Assembly: GCF_041270065.1 (NCBI RefSeq)
Contig: NZ_CP065958.1
Location: 124,001 to 188,000 of the forward strand
Length of the DNA: 64,000 nt
Direction of reading: 5' to 3'
From: Streptomyces fradiae
GTDB taxonomy: Bacteria; Actinomycetota; Actinomycetes; Streptomycetales; Streptomycetaceae
Shown: positions 32,602-41,676 of the stretch, piece by piece
How the letters are laid out: the number at the start of each line of letters is the position of its first letter
How positions within the stretch are numbered: the stretch's first letter is position 1
The notes under the pieces: model-generated
Told to the model about the DNA's origin: nothing
The model's input: the letters and a program-made list of their open reading frames with translations, nothing else
Databases searched by the model: none
Program-made: the position numbers and the translations under genes

Positions 32602-33540
32602 ATGGCCGCAGCTGTGACCCCACCGCCCCGGGCCGTCCGCCCGCCCGGGCGCCGCCGTACGGGAGGGCCCCCGCGCCGCCTCCCGTATCTGCTGATCGCG
32701 CCCGCCGGCCTGCTGATGCTCGGCTTCATCGCGTATCCCGTGCTCAGCGTCTTCTACTACAGCCTCCAGGACTACAACCCCACCAAGCCGTGGCGGAACG
32801 GCTTCGCGGGGCTCGGGAACTTCACGGAGCTGTTCACGGAGGACCCGCAGTTCTGGGGAACGCTCGGCTTCAGTCTCAAGTGGGTCGCGGTCGAGGTGAC
32901 GCTCCAGCTGCTCTTCGGGCTCGCCCTTGCCCTGATCGTCAACCAGACCTTCGTGGGCCGGGCGGTCGGCCGGGCACTCGTCTTCTCGCCGTGGGCGGTG
33001 TCCGGGGTGCTGACCTCGGCGATCTGGGTGCTGCTCTACAACTCGCAGACGGGCCTCACCCGTTATCTCGCAGACGCGGGCATCGGCTCGTACGGCACGT
33101 CCTGGCTGTCCGACACCGCGACCGTGTTCCCGGCGGCGATCGTCGCCGACCTGTGGCGCGGGGTCCCCTTCTTCGCGATCCTCATCCTCGCCGATCTGCA
33201 GTCCATCCCGAAGGACCTGTACGAGGCGGCGGAGGTCGACGGCGCCGGCCGGGTGCGGCAGTTCCTGCACATCACGCTCCCCCATCTGCGGGACGCGATC
33301 GTGCTGTCCACGCTGCTGCGCGCGGTGTGGGAGTTCAACAACGTCGACCTGCTCTACACCCTGACCGGCGGCGGGCCCGCCGGCGAGACCACCACGCTGC
33401 CGCTGTACATCGCGCGCACCAGCGTCGACGCCCATGACTTCGGGTACGCGTCCGCGCTGACGACGGTGGCGTTCGTGATCCTTCTCTTCTGCTCGACGGT
33501 GTATCTGCGCCTGAGCAAGTTCGGAGGCGAGAACCGATGA
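32602..33540 (+). CDS. ABC sugar importer permease 1 (MalF-like)
   Basis: A 312-residue CUT1-family permease with six TM segments. The cytoplasmic EAA loop reads DLYEAAEVDGAGRVRQFLHITLPHL. The N-terminal tail is proline- and arginine-rich (APPRAVRPPGRRR-like). The ATG at 32602 follows GGAGC; a longer in-frame extension has no support. It pairs with the next gene (ATGA overlap) and with the binding protein encoded at 38,125. No ATPase gene is present, as for other Streptomyces CUT1 systems that share MsiK. Confidence 0.9.
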   Translation: MAAAVTPPPRAVRPPGRRRTGGPPRRLPYLLIAPAGLLMLGFIAYPVLSVFYYSLQDYNPTKPWRNGFAGLGNFTELFTEDPQFWGTLGFSLKWVAVEVTLQLLFGLALALIVNQTFVGRAVGRALVFSPWAVSGVLTSAIWVLLYNSQTGLTRYLADAGIGSYGTSWLSDTATVFPAAIVADLWRGVPFFAILILADLQSIPKDLYEAAEVDGAGRVRQFLHITLPHLRDAIVLSTLLRAVWEFNNVDLLYTLTGGGPAGETTTLPLYIARTSVDAHDFGYASALTTVAFVILLFCSTVYLRLSKFGGENR

Positions 33541-34430
33541 CCGTCCTCGACAGGATCGAGGTCCGGGCGGACGACGACGCGGCGGCCGGGCCCGGGGCCC
33601 GCCGGAAGCGCCGCCGCGCGTGGGACGAGGTGCCGCGCTGGCAGATCTACCTTCCGCTCGGCGTGTATCTGCTGTTCACCCTCGTCCCGTTCTACTGGAT
33701 CCTGCTGTTCGCGGTCCGCCCGGCCGGTTCGACCTCGCTCGTGCCGTGGCCGATGACCGGGGAGCACTTCGCCAAGGTGTGGAGCGAGCGCGGCTTCGCG
33801 ACCTACTTCCAGAACAGCCTGCTGATCGGTCTGGCCACCCTGGTGACCACCACGGTCGTGGCCCTGGCCGGCGGCTACGCCCTGGCGCGCTTCGAGTTCC
33901 GCTTCAAGAAGGGCTTCATGCTGGCCCTGCTGTGCTCGCAGTTCGTGCCGGGGGCGCTGCTTCTTGTCCCGCTGTTCCAGATCTTCGCGGGCCTGCGGAT
34001 GATCAACTCGCTGGGCAGCGTCATCATCGCGGAGACCGTCTTCCAGCTGCCGCTGTCGATGATCCTCATCAGCGGCTTCATCAGGAACGTGCCGTACTCC
34101 CTCGAAGAGGCGGCCTGGGTGGACGGCTGCAATCGCTTCGCCGCCTTCCGGATCGTGGTGCTTCCGCTGCTGCGGCCCGGGCTCGTCGCCGTCGGCTCCT
34201 TCGCCTTCGTGCACGCCTGGAACCACTTCCTCTTCGCCCTGATGTTCCTCAACAGCCAGGAGAAGCAGACGATCCCGGTCGGCCTCAACACCCTGATGGG
34301 CGCGGACAGCGTCGACCTCGGGGCGCTGGCGGCGGGCGGGGTGATCGCGGCCGTGCCCGTGGTGATCGTGTTCGCGTTCATCCAGAAGTGGCTGGTCACC
34401 GGCTTCAGCGCGGGGGCGGTGAAGGGATGA
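33537..34430 (+). CDS. ABC sugar importer permease 2 (MalG-like)
   Basis: A 297-residue CUT1-family inner-membrane permease with six TM helices. Its EAA loop is NVPYSLEEAAWVDGCNRFAAF followed by RIVVLPLLRPG. LFAVRPAGSTS near the first periplasmic loop is typical of MalG-like subunits. It overlaps the first permease gene by four bases and the oxidoreductase gene by four bases (ATGA). The likely cargo is a pectin- or arabinan-derived oligosaccharide. Confidence 0.9.
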   Translation: MTVLDRIEVRADDDAAAGPGARRKRRRAWDEVPRWQIYLPLGVYLLFTLVPFYWILLFAVRPAGSTSLVPWPMTGEHFAKVWSERGFATYFQNSLLIGLATLVTTTVVALAGGYALARFEFRFKKGFMLALLCSQFVPGALLLVPLFQIFAGLRMINSLGSVIIAETVFQLPLSMILISGFIRNVPYSLEEAAWVDGCNRFAAFRIVVLPLLRPGLVAVGSFAFVHAWNHFLFALMFLNSQEKQTIPVGLNTLMGADSVDLGALAAGGVIAAVPVVIVFAFIQKWLVTGFSAGAVKG

Positions 34431-35602
34431 GCCGCCCGCAGCACACGCAGCACGAGCCTGTTCCCGTGGTGCTCGCCGGGGCCCGGGGCCACGGTCACTG
34501 GCACCTGGCCAACCTCCGCCGCCTGGAGGCCGCCGGTCTGGTCCGGCTCGCCGGGGTCTGCGAGCTCACCCCGCTCGACAGCGTCGAGCTGGAAGGGTTC
34601 GGCACGGTCGTCCAGTGCGCCGATCTGGACGCGCTGCTCGCCGCGACGGGCGCGCGGATCGCGATCGTGTGCACGCCGATCGCCACCCATGCCGAGCTCG
34701 CCCTGGTCGCCGCACGGCGTGGGGTGCAGCTGCTCCTGGAGAAGCCGCCCGCCCCTTCGTACGCGGAGTTCCGCCGCCTGGCGGACGGTGTCGCGGCGGC
34801 CGGTGTGGCCTGCCAGATCGGCTTCCAGTCGCTGGGCTCGCACGCCGTGCCGGCCATCCGCGAGCTGGTCGCGGACGGGGCGATCGGGGAGCTGCTCGGG
34901 GTCGGCGGGGCCGGCGCGTGGGTGCGGGACGAGGCGTACTTCCGGCGGGTTCCGTGGGCGGGCCGGCGGCGGCTCGACGGCGTGGACGTCGTCGACGGGG
35001 CGCTGACCAATCCGCTCGCCCATGCCGTCGCCACCGCCCTCGCGCTCGCGGACGCCCCGCGCGCCGAGGACGTCGACCGCATCGAGACCGAGCTGCTGCG
35101 CGCGTACGCCATCGAGTCCGACGACACCTCCGCCGTACGGATCCTGACGACGGCCGGTCGGCAGGTGACGGTCGCGGCGACGCTGTGCGCGGAGCGTGCG
35201 GCCGAGCCGTATGTGATGGTGCACGGCAGCCGGGGGCGGATCACCTTCTGGTACAAGCAGGACCGGGTGCTGCTGCAGCGGGCCGGGCACGGTCCGGTGG
35301 AGACCGTGCACGGGCGCACCGACCTCCTGGAGAACCTGGTCGCGCATGTGACGGACGGCGCGCCGCTGCTCGTGCCCCCGGACGCGACGGGCGCGTTCAT
35401 GCGGGTGGTGGAGGCGGTGCGGTGCGCTCCCGACCCGGTGGAGCTGCCGGAGGAGTTCCGGCGGACGGTACGGGGTGAGGGCGGGCCGCGCCGGACGGTG
35501 CCCGGGATCGACGCGCTGGTCGACCGGAGCGCCGAGACGCTGAGCCTGTACTCCGAACTCGGCGCCCCCTGGGCGCGGCGGGCCGGGGCGGTGGTCCGGT
35601 GA
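34427..35602 (+). CDS. Gfo/Idh/MocA-family oxidoreductase
   Basis: A 391-residue NAD(P)-dependent oxidoreductase. The N-terminal Rossmann domain has VVLAGARGHGHWHLANL, a variant of GxGxxG with extra glycines and histidines. IAIVCTPIATHAELALVAA and LLLEKPPAPSYAEF (the EKP motif) follow. The C-terminal GFO/IDH domain forms the substrate sheet (IGFQSLGSHAVPAIREL). Such enzymes oxidise sugars or invert hydroxyls. Position between permeases and DUF6807/GH43 suggests action on the imported sugar. Confidence 0.85.
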   Translation: MSRPQHTQHEPVPVVLAGARGHGHWHLANLRRLEAAGLVRLAGVCELTPLDSVELEGFGTVVQCADLDALLAATGARIAIVCTPIATHAELALVAARRGVQLLLEKPPAPSYAEFRRLADGVAAAGVACQIGFQSLGSHAVPAIRELVADGAIGELLGVGGAGAWVRDEAYFRRVPWAGRRRLDGVDVVDGALTNPLAHAVATALALADAPRAEDVDRIETELLRAYAIESDDTSAVRILTTAGRQVTVAATLCAERAAEPYVMVHGSRGRITFWYKQDRVLLQRAGHGPVETVHGRTDLLENLVAHVTDGAPLLVPPDATGAFMRVVEAVRCAPDPVELPEEFRRTVRGEGGPRRTVPGIDALVDRSAETLSLYSELGAPWARRAGAVVR

Positions 35603-36450
35603 GCGGCACCGACGGCATCCTCGAACTGCGGTGCGCCGGGCGGCCGGTGGCCTCGTACACGACGCGGCCGGAGCTCTCCGCGCGCCATTCCCCGCGGCCG
35701 TATCTGCATCCGGTGACCACGCCGGCCGGGGTGCCGGTCAGCGCGTTCGCGCCGGACGATCATCCGCACCATCTGGGGGTGGGGGTCGCCGTGCCGGACG
35801 TGGCGGGGCACAACTTCTGGGGCGGTCGGACCTTCGTCCGCGGCCGGGGGCCGACGGAGCTCGACAACCACGGCGCCCAGCGGCACGAGGGGTTCGCCCG
35901 GCTCGGGCCCGACGGCTTCACGGAGGCGCTGAGCTGGGCCGCCGGGGACGGCCGCGTTCTTCTCCGAGAGGAAAGAATCCTGCGGGTCCGCGAGCTCGGC
36001 GGGGCTGCCTGGGCGCTCGACCTGTCCTTCGCGCTCACCGACGCCACCGGCGCCGGGGTGTCGATCGGCAGCCCGGCGACCAATGGGCGGCCGGGTGCCG
36101 CGTACGGCGGCTTCTTCTGGCGCGCACCGAAAGAGGCGGCGCCGCCGGAGGTCTTCGGCGCGGCCGGGGACGGCGAGGCCGCCGTGCACGGCGTGTGCGG
36201 CAACTGGGTCGCGCTGGCCGGGGACGGCTGGACGCTGGTGTTCGCCGGGGCGGACGAGGAGACCCGGCGCGATCCGTGGTTCGTGCGCGCCGCCGAGTAC
36301 CCGGGCGTCGGTTCCTCACTCGCCCACGAGCGGCGGCTCGTGCTGCCGGCCGGGGGCACGGTGGTACGGCGGGTGGTCACCGTCGTGGCCGACGGGCGGC
36401 TCGACCGGGCGGCCGCCGAGGCCCTCGTGCACCGGGCGGTGGCCTCATGA
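35599..36450 (+). CDS. DUF6807 (PmoA-like) family protein
   Basis: A 283-residue protein starting at a GTG overlapping the previous stop. The His-rich segment FAPDDHPHHLGVGVAV near residue 50 and GHNFWGGRTFVRG further on are characteristic of the DUF6807/PmoA-like family. The fold is probably an all-beta sandwich resembling galactose-mutarotase-like proteins. Function is not established. These proteins commonly sit beside Gfo/Idh oxidoreductases in sugar clusters, as here, so a role in processing an oxidised or modified sugar is plausible. No signal peptide. Confidence 0.72.
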   Translation: MSGTDGILELRCAGRPVASYTTRPELSARHSPRPYLHPVTTPAGVPVSAFAPDDHPHHLGVGVAVPDVAGHNFWGGRTFVRGRGPTELDNHGAQRHEGFARLGPDGFTEALSWAAGDGRVLLREERILRVRELGGAAWALDLSFALTDATGAGVSIGSPATNGRPGAAYGGFFWRAPKEAAPPEVFGAAGDGEAAVHGVCGNWVALAGDGWTLVFAGADEETRRDPWFVRAAEYPGVGSSLAHERRLVLPAGGTVVRRVVTVVADGRLDRAAAEALVHRAVAS

Positions 36451-38018
36451 CCGTCCCGTACACGGACACCGGCACCGACATCGACGGCCGGACCGGGGAC
36501 CTGGGCGACGGCACCTACCGCAATCCGGTGCTCGCGGCCGACTGGTCCGATCCGGACGTGGTGCGGGTCGGTGACGACTTCTATCTGACCGCGTCCAGCT
36601 TCGGGCGGGCCCCCGGGCTTCCGCTGCTGCACTCGCGCGACCTCGTGAACTGGGCGCTGGTCGGGCACGCGCTCGACCGGCTGCGGCCGGAGGCGGCGTT
36701 CGCCGTCCCCCGGCACGACGCCGGGGTGTGGGCGCCGTCGCTGCGGCATCACGACGGCCGGTTCTGGATCTTCTGGGGCGACCCCGACCACGGCGTCTTC
36801 CAGGTCAACTCACCCTCCGTACGCGGACCGTGGAGCGAACCGCATCTGGTGAAGGCGGGCCTGGGGCTGATCGACGCCTGCCCGCTGTGGGACGCGGAGT
36901 CCGGCGAGGCTTATCTGGTGCACGGCTGGGCGAAGTCCCGGGCGGGCTTCAACAACCGGCTGACCGGCCACCGGATGAGCCCGGACGGCACCCGGCTGCT
37001 CGACGCGGGCACGACGCTCATCGACGCCGACCGCCTCCCCGGCTGGTTCACCCTGGAGGGGCCGAAGCTGTACCGGCACGACGGCTGGTTCTGGATCTTC
37101 GCCCCGGCGGGCGGTGTCGCCACCGGCTGGCAGGGCGCCTTCCGCGCGCGGGCGTTCACCGGCCCGTACGAGGAACGGGTCGTCCTCGCGCAGGGCGACA
37201 CCCCGGTCAACGGGCCCCATCAGGGCGGCTGGGTGCGCACTGCGCGCGGCGAGGACTGGTTCCTGCACTTCCAGCAGCGGGGCGCGCACGGGCGGGTGGT
37301 CCACCTCCAGCCGATGCGCTGGGACGCGGACGGCTGGCCGGTGCTCGGCGACGACGGGGCGCCGGTCCTCGTCCACCGCAAGCCCGACCTGCCGCCGCAG
37401 CCGTCGTCCGCACCCGGGCACGACGACCGTTTCCCCGGCGGCCGGTTCGGGCGGCAGTGGCAGTGGACGGCCAATCCGGCCGAGGGCTGGACGGTCCGCC
37501 ACTCCGCCGACGGGCTGCGGCTGACCTGCGGGCGGCACGAACGCGTCGACGACCTGCGGGCGCTGCCGCAGCTCCTCACCCAGCGGATGCCGGCGCGGGC
37601 GTGTGTCGTGGAGGTCGAACTGGCCCTGGACGCCAGCACGGTGGCACCCGGGGCCAGGGCGGGGCTCGTGGTCCTCGGCGACGCGTACAGCTGGATCGGG
37701 CTCGCCCGGGAGGCCGACGGCCGGGTCCGGCTCGTGCACCGTTTCGCCCCGGCCAACGCCGACCGGGAGCGGGACGCGGCGCCGCCCCGGGCCGCGCCCG
37801 AGGGGCGGGCCCGGCTGCGGATCGAGCTGACCGCGGACGCCCGCTGCCGCTTCGCGGCCGACACGGGCGACGGCCGGGAATTCGTTCCGCTCGGACAGGA
37901 ATTCGCGGCGACGCCCTGGCGGTGGGTCGGAGCCCTGCTCGGTCTGTTCGCCGCCGCGCCGCCGGGGACGGGCCACGCCGGGACGGCCCAGTTCACCGAC
38001 TTCCGCATCACGCCCTGA
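36447..38018 (+). CDS. Glycoside hydrolase family 43 (intracellular)
   Basis: A 523-residue two-domain enzyme without signal peptide. The five-bladed propeller (about 22-335) shows the GH43 triad: the base Asp in AADWSDPDVVRVGDDFY, the pKa-setting Asp in GLIDACPLWD and the acid Glu in WFTLEGPKLY. The C-terminal half (about 340-523) is a GH43_C2/DUF1349-like beta-sandwich (VEVELALDAS, YSWIGLAREADG). Likely activity is exo-arabinofuranosidase or xylosidase on imported oligosaccharides. Start overlaps the DUF6807 stop (ATGA). Confidence 0.88.
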   Translation: MTVPYTDTGTDIDGRTGDLGDGTYRNPVLAADWSDPDVVRVGDDFYLTASSFGRAPGLPLLHSRDLVNWALVGHALDRLRPEAAFAVPRHDAGVWAPSLRHHDGRFWIFWGDPDHGVFQVNSPSVRGPWSEPHLVKAGLGLIDACPLWDAESGEAYLVHGWAKSRAGFNNRLTGHRMSPDGTRLLDAGTTLIDADRLPGWFTLEGPKLYRHDGWFWIFAPAGGVATGWQGAFRARAFTGPYEERVVLAQGDTPVNGPHQGGWVRTARGEDWFLHFQQRGAHGRVVHLQPMRWDADGWPVLGDDGAPVLVHRKPDLPPQPSSAPGHDDRFPGGRFGRQWQWTANPAEGWTVRHSADGLRLTCGRHERVDDLRALPQLLTQRMPARACVVEVELALDASTVAPGARAGLVVLGDAYSWIGLAREADGRVRLVHRFAPANADRERDAAPPRAAPEGRARLRIELTADARCRFAADTGDGREFVPLGQEFAATPWRWVGALLGLFAAAPPGTGHAGTAQFTDFRITP

Positions 38019-38020
38019 GA

Positions 38021-38095
38021 TCCCCCATCCCACCTCATCCCCATCTCCCCCACCCCTCCCCGCACCACCTCCTCCCCCCCCACCCCCCAACCCCC
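38021..38095 (+). promoter_or_regulatory. C-rich, G-poor tract between GH43 and the binding-protein gene
   Basis: These 75 bases consist almost only of C, T and A, with a single G (38062). Such unstructured C-rich RNA is what Rho loads onto, so the tract may be a Rho-dependent attenuator that uncouples the intracellular genes from the binding-protein and exoenzyme genes. Comparable tracts lie at 41616-41656 and 42813-42850. Confidence 0.4.
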
Positions 38096-38124
38096 GTACG
38101 ACCCCATAGAGAAGAGAGCCGACG

Positions 38125-39465
38125 ATGAATGTCTTCCGTGGCGGGCGGCGCAGAGCCGCCGGTGCCCTGGCCCTGACCACCGCGCTCGCGCTGACCCTGG
38201 CCGCCTGCGGCGACGACGGCAGCGGGGCCGCCGGCGACAAGGGCGCCGAGGGCTCGGGCAAGGGCGAGATCACCTTCTGGGACAACAACGGCGGTGTGCG
38301 TACCGACGTCTGGAAGGAGATCATCGCCGACTTCGAGAAGGCGAACCCCGACATCAAGGTGAAGTACGTCGGGATCGCCGCGAAGGAGGTCCAGTCCAAG
38401 TACGACACCGCGATCCAGGGCGGTGGACTGCCGGACGTCGGCGGCGTCGGCGCGGCGATGCTCGCCGGGATCGCCGCGCAGAACGCGCTCGAACCGCTGG
38501 ACGCCCGGATCGACGCGAGCCCCCTCAAGGGGAAGCTGAACACGGGCATGGTCGACAGCGTGCGCTCGGCCGGCGGCCGGGAGAAGCTGTTCACCGTCCC
38601 CACCTCCGCCAACAACGGCGTCCTGTACTACCGCACCGATCTGTTCAAGGCCGCGGGCCTCCAGGAGCCCGCCACCTGGCCGGCGTTCTACACGGCCGCC
38701 GAGAAGCTCACCGACCAGAAGAGCAACCGCTTCGGGTACACGATCCGCGGCGGCGCCGGGTCCGTCGCCCAGGCGCTGGACGCGATGTACGGCCAGAGCG
38801 GGATCACCAGCTTCTGGAAGGGCGACACGACCACCGTCAACGACCCGGCGAACGTGGCCGCCCTGGAGAAGTACGCGGGACTCTTCAAGAAGACCACCCC
38901 GGCCGCCGACGTCAACAACGACTTCACCAAGATGGTCGCGCAGTGGGACAGCGGCCAGATCGGCATGCTCAATCACAACCTGGGCTCCTACCAGGACCAT
39001 GTGAAGGCGCTCGGCACCGGGAAGTTCCGGGGCATCCCGCTTCCGACGAAGGACGACGGCACCCGGGTGCAGGTGTCCAACCCGGTCGACGGTCTCGGAC
39101 TGTTCTCGTCGAGCAAGAACAAGACGGCCGCCTGGAAGTTCATCGAGTTCGCCGCCTCCCACGAGGCCAACAGCAAGTGGAACGAGTCCGCCGGCGCCAT
39201 CCCGTCCAACACCGAGGCCGCCCAGGACCCCTGGATCAAGGAGTCCGAGCCGACCCGGCTCGCGGCGGAGGCGCTGTTCAGCGGCAAGACCGTCATCGTG
39301 CAGCTGCCGTACTACCTGCCGGACTGGAACACCATCTCCAAGGCCGACAACGAGCCCGCGTTCCAGAAGGTGCTGCTCGGCACGATGTCCGCGAAGGACT
39401 TCCTCGACGACCTCGCCGAGCAGCTCAACAAGGCGCAGGCCGAGTGGAAGAGCCGTACCCAGTGA
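38125..39465 (+). CDS. ABC sugar-binding lipoprotein
   Basis: A 446-residue extracellular solute-binding protein (family 1, MalE-like). The signal peptide ends in the lipobox TLAACG (Cys near residue 29), so the protein is lipid-anchored. A Gly/Ala/Lys linker leads to GEITFWDNNGGVRTDVW. FEKANPDIKVKYVGIAAKEV and DSGQIGMLNHNLGSYQDH are typical lobes. It would feed the permeases at 32,602-34,430. The stop overlaps the esterase GTG (GTGA). Confidence 0.9.
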   Translation: MNVFRGGRRRAAGALALTTALALTLAACGDDGSGAAGDKGAEGSGKGEITFWDNNGGVRTDVWKEIIADFEKANPDIKVKYVGIAAKEVQSKYDTAIQGGGLPDVGGVGAAMLAGIAAQNALEPLDARIDASPLKGKLNTGMVDSVRSAGGREKLFTVPTSANNGVLYYRTDLFKAAGLQEPATWPAFYTAAEKLTDQKSNRFGYTIRGGAGSVAQALDAMYGQSGITSFWKGDTTTVNDPANVAALEKYAGLFKKTTPAADVNNDFTKMVAQWDSGQIGMLNHNLGSYQDHVKALGTGKFRGIPLPTKDDGTRVQVSNPVDGLGLFSSSKNKTAAWKFIEFAASHEANSKWNESAGAIPSNTEAAQDPWIKESEPTRLAAEALFSGKTVIVQLPYYLPDWNTISKADNEPAFQKVLLGTMSAKDFLDDLAEQLNKAQAEWKSRTQ

Positions 39466-40316
39466 GGGGCGTGACCCGGCGCCGTCTGCTCGCGGCCGGG
39501 GCGGGCCTCGCGCTCGCCCCGGCCGGGGCGCAGGCCGCCGCCGCGGCCACCGCCCAGGCCCAGGACCCGGCCGCGGCCGCGCCCCCGAAGGGGACCCGTA
39601 TGCGCACCCTGTACATCGCCGGTGACTCCACCGCCGCGCAGAAGTACGCCGACGCGGCGCCCGAGACCGGCTGGGGCATGGCGCTGCCGATCTTCCTGCA
39701 CAAGGACGTCACCGTCGCCAATCACGCCGTCAACGGGCGCAGCACGAAGAGCTTTCTCGCCGAGGGGCGGCTCGACGCGATCCTGCGGGTGATCCGCCCC
39801 GGGGACGTGCTGCTCGTCCAGTTCGGCCACAACGACCAGAAGACCGAGGACCCGGCGCGCGGCACGGACCCGTGGACGACGTACCAGGACAACCTCCGCG
39901 CCTTCGCGGCGGCCGCCCGGGAGCACGGGGCGCTGCCGGTGTTCGCCACCTCGGTGGAGCGGCGCCGCTTCGACGCGGCCGGCACGGCCCTGCGGACCCT
40001 CGGGCAGTACCCGGCGGCGATGCGGGCCCTGGCGGTGCGGGAGGACGTCGCCCTCCTGGACGTCGAGGCGCTGTCCCTCGCCCTGTGGCAGCGGCTCGGG
40101 CCCGAGGCGACGAAGACGTACTTCAACTGGACGCCGACGGAACAGGACAACACCCACTTCAACCCGCCGGGTGCGATCGAGGTCGCCCGCCTCGTCGCGG
40201 ACGAACTCCTGCGCACCCGGGTCCTCGCGCCGCACGAGACGCGCCGCCTGGACGACGAGATCCCCACCGACCAGATCACCTGGCCCCAGCCGCCCCAGAC
40301 CGAGGAGAAGCAGTGA
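39462..40316 (+). CDS. Rhamnogalacturonan acetylesterase, GDSL type (CE12-like)
   Basis: A 284-residue exported esterase. The N-terminus VTRRRLLAAGAGLALAPAG carries a twin-arginine-like RRRLL pattern followed by AQA, so Tat export is likely. The SGNH blocks are visible: YIAGDSTAAQ (nucleophile Ser), NHAVNGRSTKSF (Gly/Asn), VQFGHNDQK (Asn) and DNTHFNPPG (Asp, His). This matches CE12 rhamnogalacturonan acetylesterases, which remove acetyl groups from the pectin backbone. It is coupled by GTGA overlaps to the genes on both sides. The first GTG (39462) or the next (39471) is the start. Confidence 0.87.
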   Translation: MRGVTRRRLLAAGAGLALAPAGAQAAAAATAQAQDPAAAAPPKGTRMRTLYIAGDSTAAQKYADAAPETGWGMALPIFLHKDVTVANHAVNGRSTKSFLAEGRLDAILRVIRPGDVLLVQFGHNDQKTEDPARGTDPWTTYQDNLRAFAAAAREHGALPVFATSVERRRFDAAGTALRTLGQYPAAMRALAVREDVALLDVEALSLALWQRLGPEATKTYFNWTPTEQDNTHFNPPGAIEVARLVADELLRTRVLAPHETRRLDDEIPTDQITWPQPPQTEEKQ

Positions 40317-41596
40317 ACCGTCGCAGAAGAATGTGTGTGGTGGGCGCGACCGCCCTCGTGCTCGGCGTCACCGCGCCGCTGTCCGCGGCCCAGGCCGCCC
40401 CCTCGCCGGAGCGGGCGACGCTCGGTGCCCGGGACGGCTGGGCCGCCGAGGGCACCGGGACCACCGGCGGCGCCGCCGCCACCGTCTCGCGGGTGTTCAC
40501 GGTGCGCACCTGGGATGCCTTCCGGGCCGCGCTCGCGGCGCCGGGGACGGAGCCGCGGATCGTACGGGTGGTGGGCACGCTGAACGCGACCGCCGCCGGC
40601 TGCGGCGCGTTCGAGGCGCCCGGCTACGACTTCGCCGCCTACCTGGCCGCCTACGACCCGGCGGTGTGGGGGTACGAGAAGGTGGTCAGCGGCCTGCAGG
40701 AGGATCTGCGGGCGGCCTCCGCGACCGCGCAGGGGCAGGCCATCAAGGTGAAGGTGCCCGCCAACACCACGATCGTCGGCGTCGGGCGCTCCGCGGGCAT
40801 CACCGGCGGCAGCCTGCAGATCACCGGTGTCGACAATGTCGTCGTCCGCAACCTCACCCTGGAGAGCCCGCTCGACTGCTTCCCGCAGTGGGACCCGACG
40901 GACGGGGCGACCGGGGCGTGGAACTCCGAGTACGACAGCATGGTGGTGTACGGCTCGACGCATGTGTGGATCGACCACAACACGTTCACCGACGGGGCCC
41001 ACCCCGATTCCACGCTGCCCTCCTACTACGGGGAGGTGTACCAGCAGCACGACGGCGAACTGGACGTCGTGCGTGGCGCGGACCTGGTGACGGTGTCGTG
41101 GAACGTGTTCGCCGACCACGACAAGACGCTGATGATCGGCAACAGCGACAGCGCCGGCGCCACCGACCGGGACAAGCTGCGGGTCACCCTCCACCACAAC
41201 CTGTTCCGGAACGTGATCGAGCGGGCGCCGCGCGTCCGGTTCGGGAAGGTCGACGCGTACAACAACCACTTCGTGGTGCCGGGTTCGGCCTACGCGTACT
41301 CGTTCGGCATCGGCCAGGAGTCCCGGCTGGTCGCGGAGAAGAACGCGTTCACGCTGGCCGACGGGGTGCCCGCCGGGAAGATCCTCAAGAAGTGGAAGGC
41401 CGCCCCGGTGACGGTGGCGGACAACCTGGTCAACGGCGCGCCCGTCGACCTGCTCGCCGTGCACAACGCCCAGTACCCGGGCGAGGCGCTGACCGCCGAC
41501 GCGGGCTGGACGCCCGAGCTGCGCGCCCGGGTCGACGTGCCGCGGGCCGTGCCCGCCCTGGTCGACCACCGCGCGGGCGCCGGACGCCTGGGCTGA
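40313..41596 (+). CDS. Pectate lyase, PL1 family
   Basis: A 427-residue secreted right-handed beta-helix. A signal peptide (VVGATALVLGVTAPLSAAQA) ends near residue 28. The PL1 marks are MVVYGSTHVWIDHNTF (vWiDH), the calcium-binding Asp/Glu cluster around HDGELDVVRGADLV, and IERAPRVRFGKVDAYNN with the catalytic arginine. It cleaves polygalacturonate by beta-elimination. The start is a GTG overlapping the esterase stop. A C-rich stretch (41616-41656) follows the stop before the esterase gene for methyl groups. Confidence 0.92.
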   Translation: MNRRRRMCVVGATALVLGVTAPLSAAQAAPSPERATLGARDGWAAEGTGTTGGAAATVSRVFTVRTWDAFRAALAAPGTEPRIVRVVGTLNATAAGCGAFEAPGYDFAAYLAAYDPAVWGYEKVVSGLQEDLRAASATAQGQAIKVKVPANTTIVGVGRSAGITGGSLQITGVDNVVVRNLTLESPLDCFPQWDPTDGATGAWNSEYDSMVVYGSTHVWIDHNTFTDGAHPDSTLPSYYGEVYQQHDGELDVVRGADLVTVSWNVFADHDKTLMIGNSDSAGATDRDKLRVTLHHNLFRNVIERAPRVRFGKVDAYNNHFVVPGSAYAYSFGIGQESRLVAEKNAFTLADGVPAGKILKKWKAAPVTVADNLVNGAPVDLLAVHNAQYPGEALTADAGWTPELRARVDVPRAVPALVDHRAGAGRLG

Positions 41597-41615
41597 GCCC
41601 CTGGCCCGCTGTATC

Positions 41616-41656
41616 GCCCCCTCCCCCGATCTCCCTTCCCCCGTCTCCCCCTCTCC
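41616..41656 (+). promoter_or_regulatory. Pyrimidine-rich, G-poor tract before the pectin methylesterase gene
   Basis: This roughly 40-base stretch is mostly C and T runs (CCCCCTCCCCCG, CCCTTCCCCCGTCTCCCCC). It lies between the pectate lyase stop and the methylesterase ribosome site (GAAGGAG at 41661-41667). It resembles the tract at 38021-38095 and could be a Rho loading site. Confidence 0.35.
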
Positions 41657-41676
41657 GAGCGAAGGAGCACGTCGTC

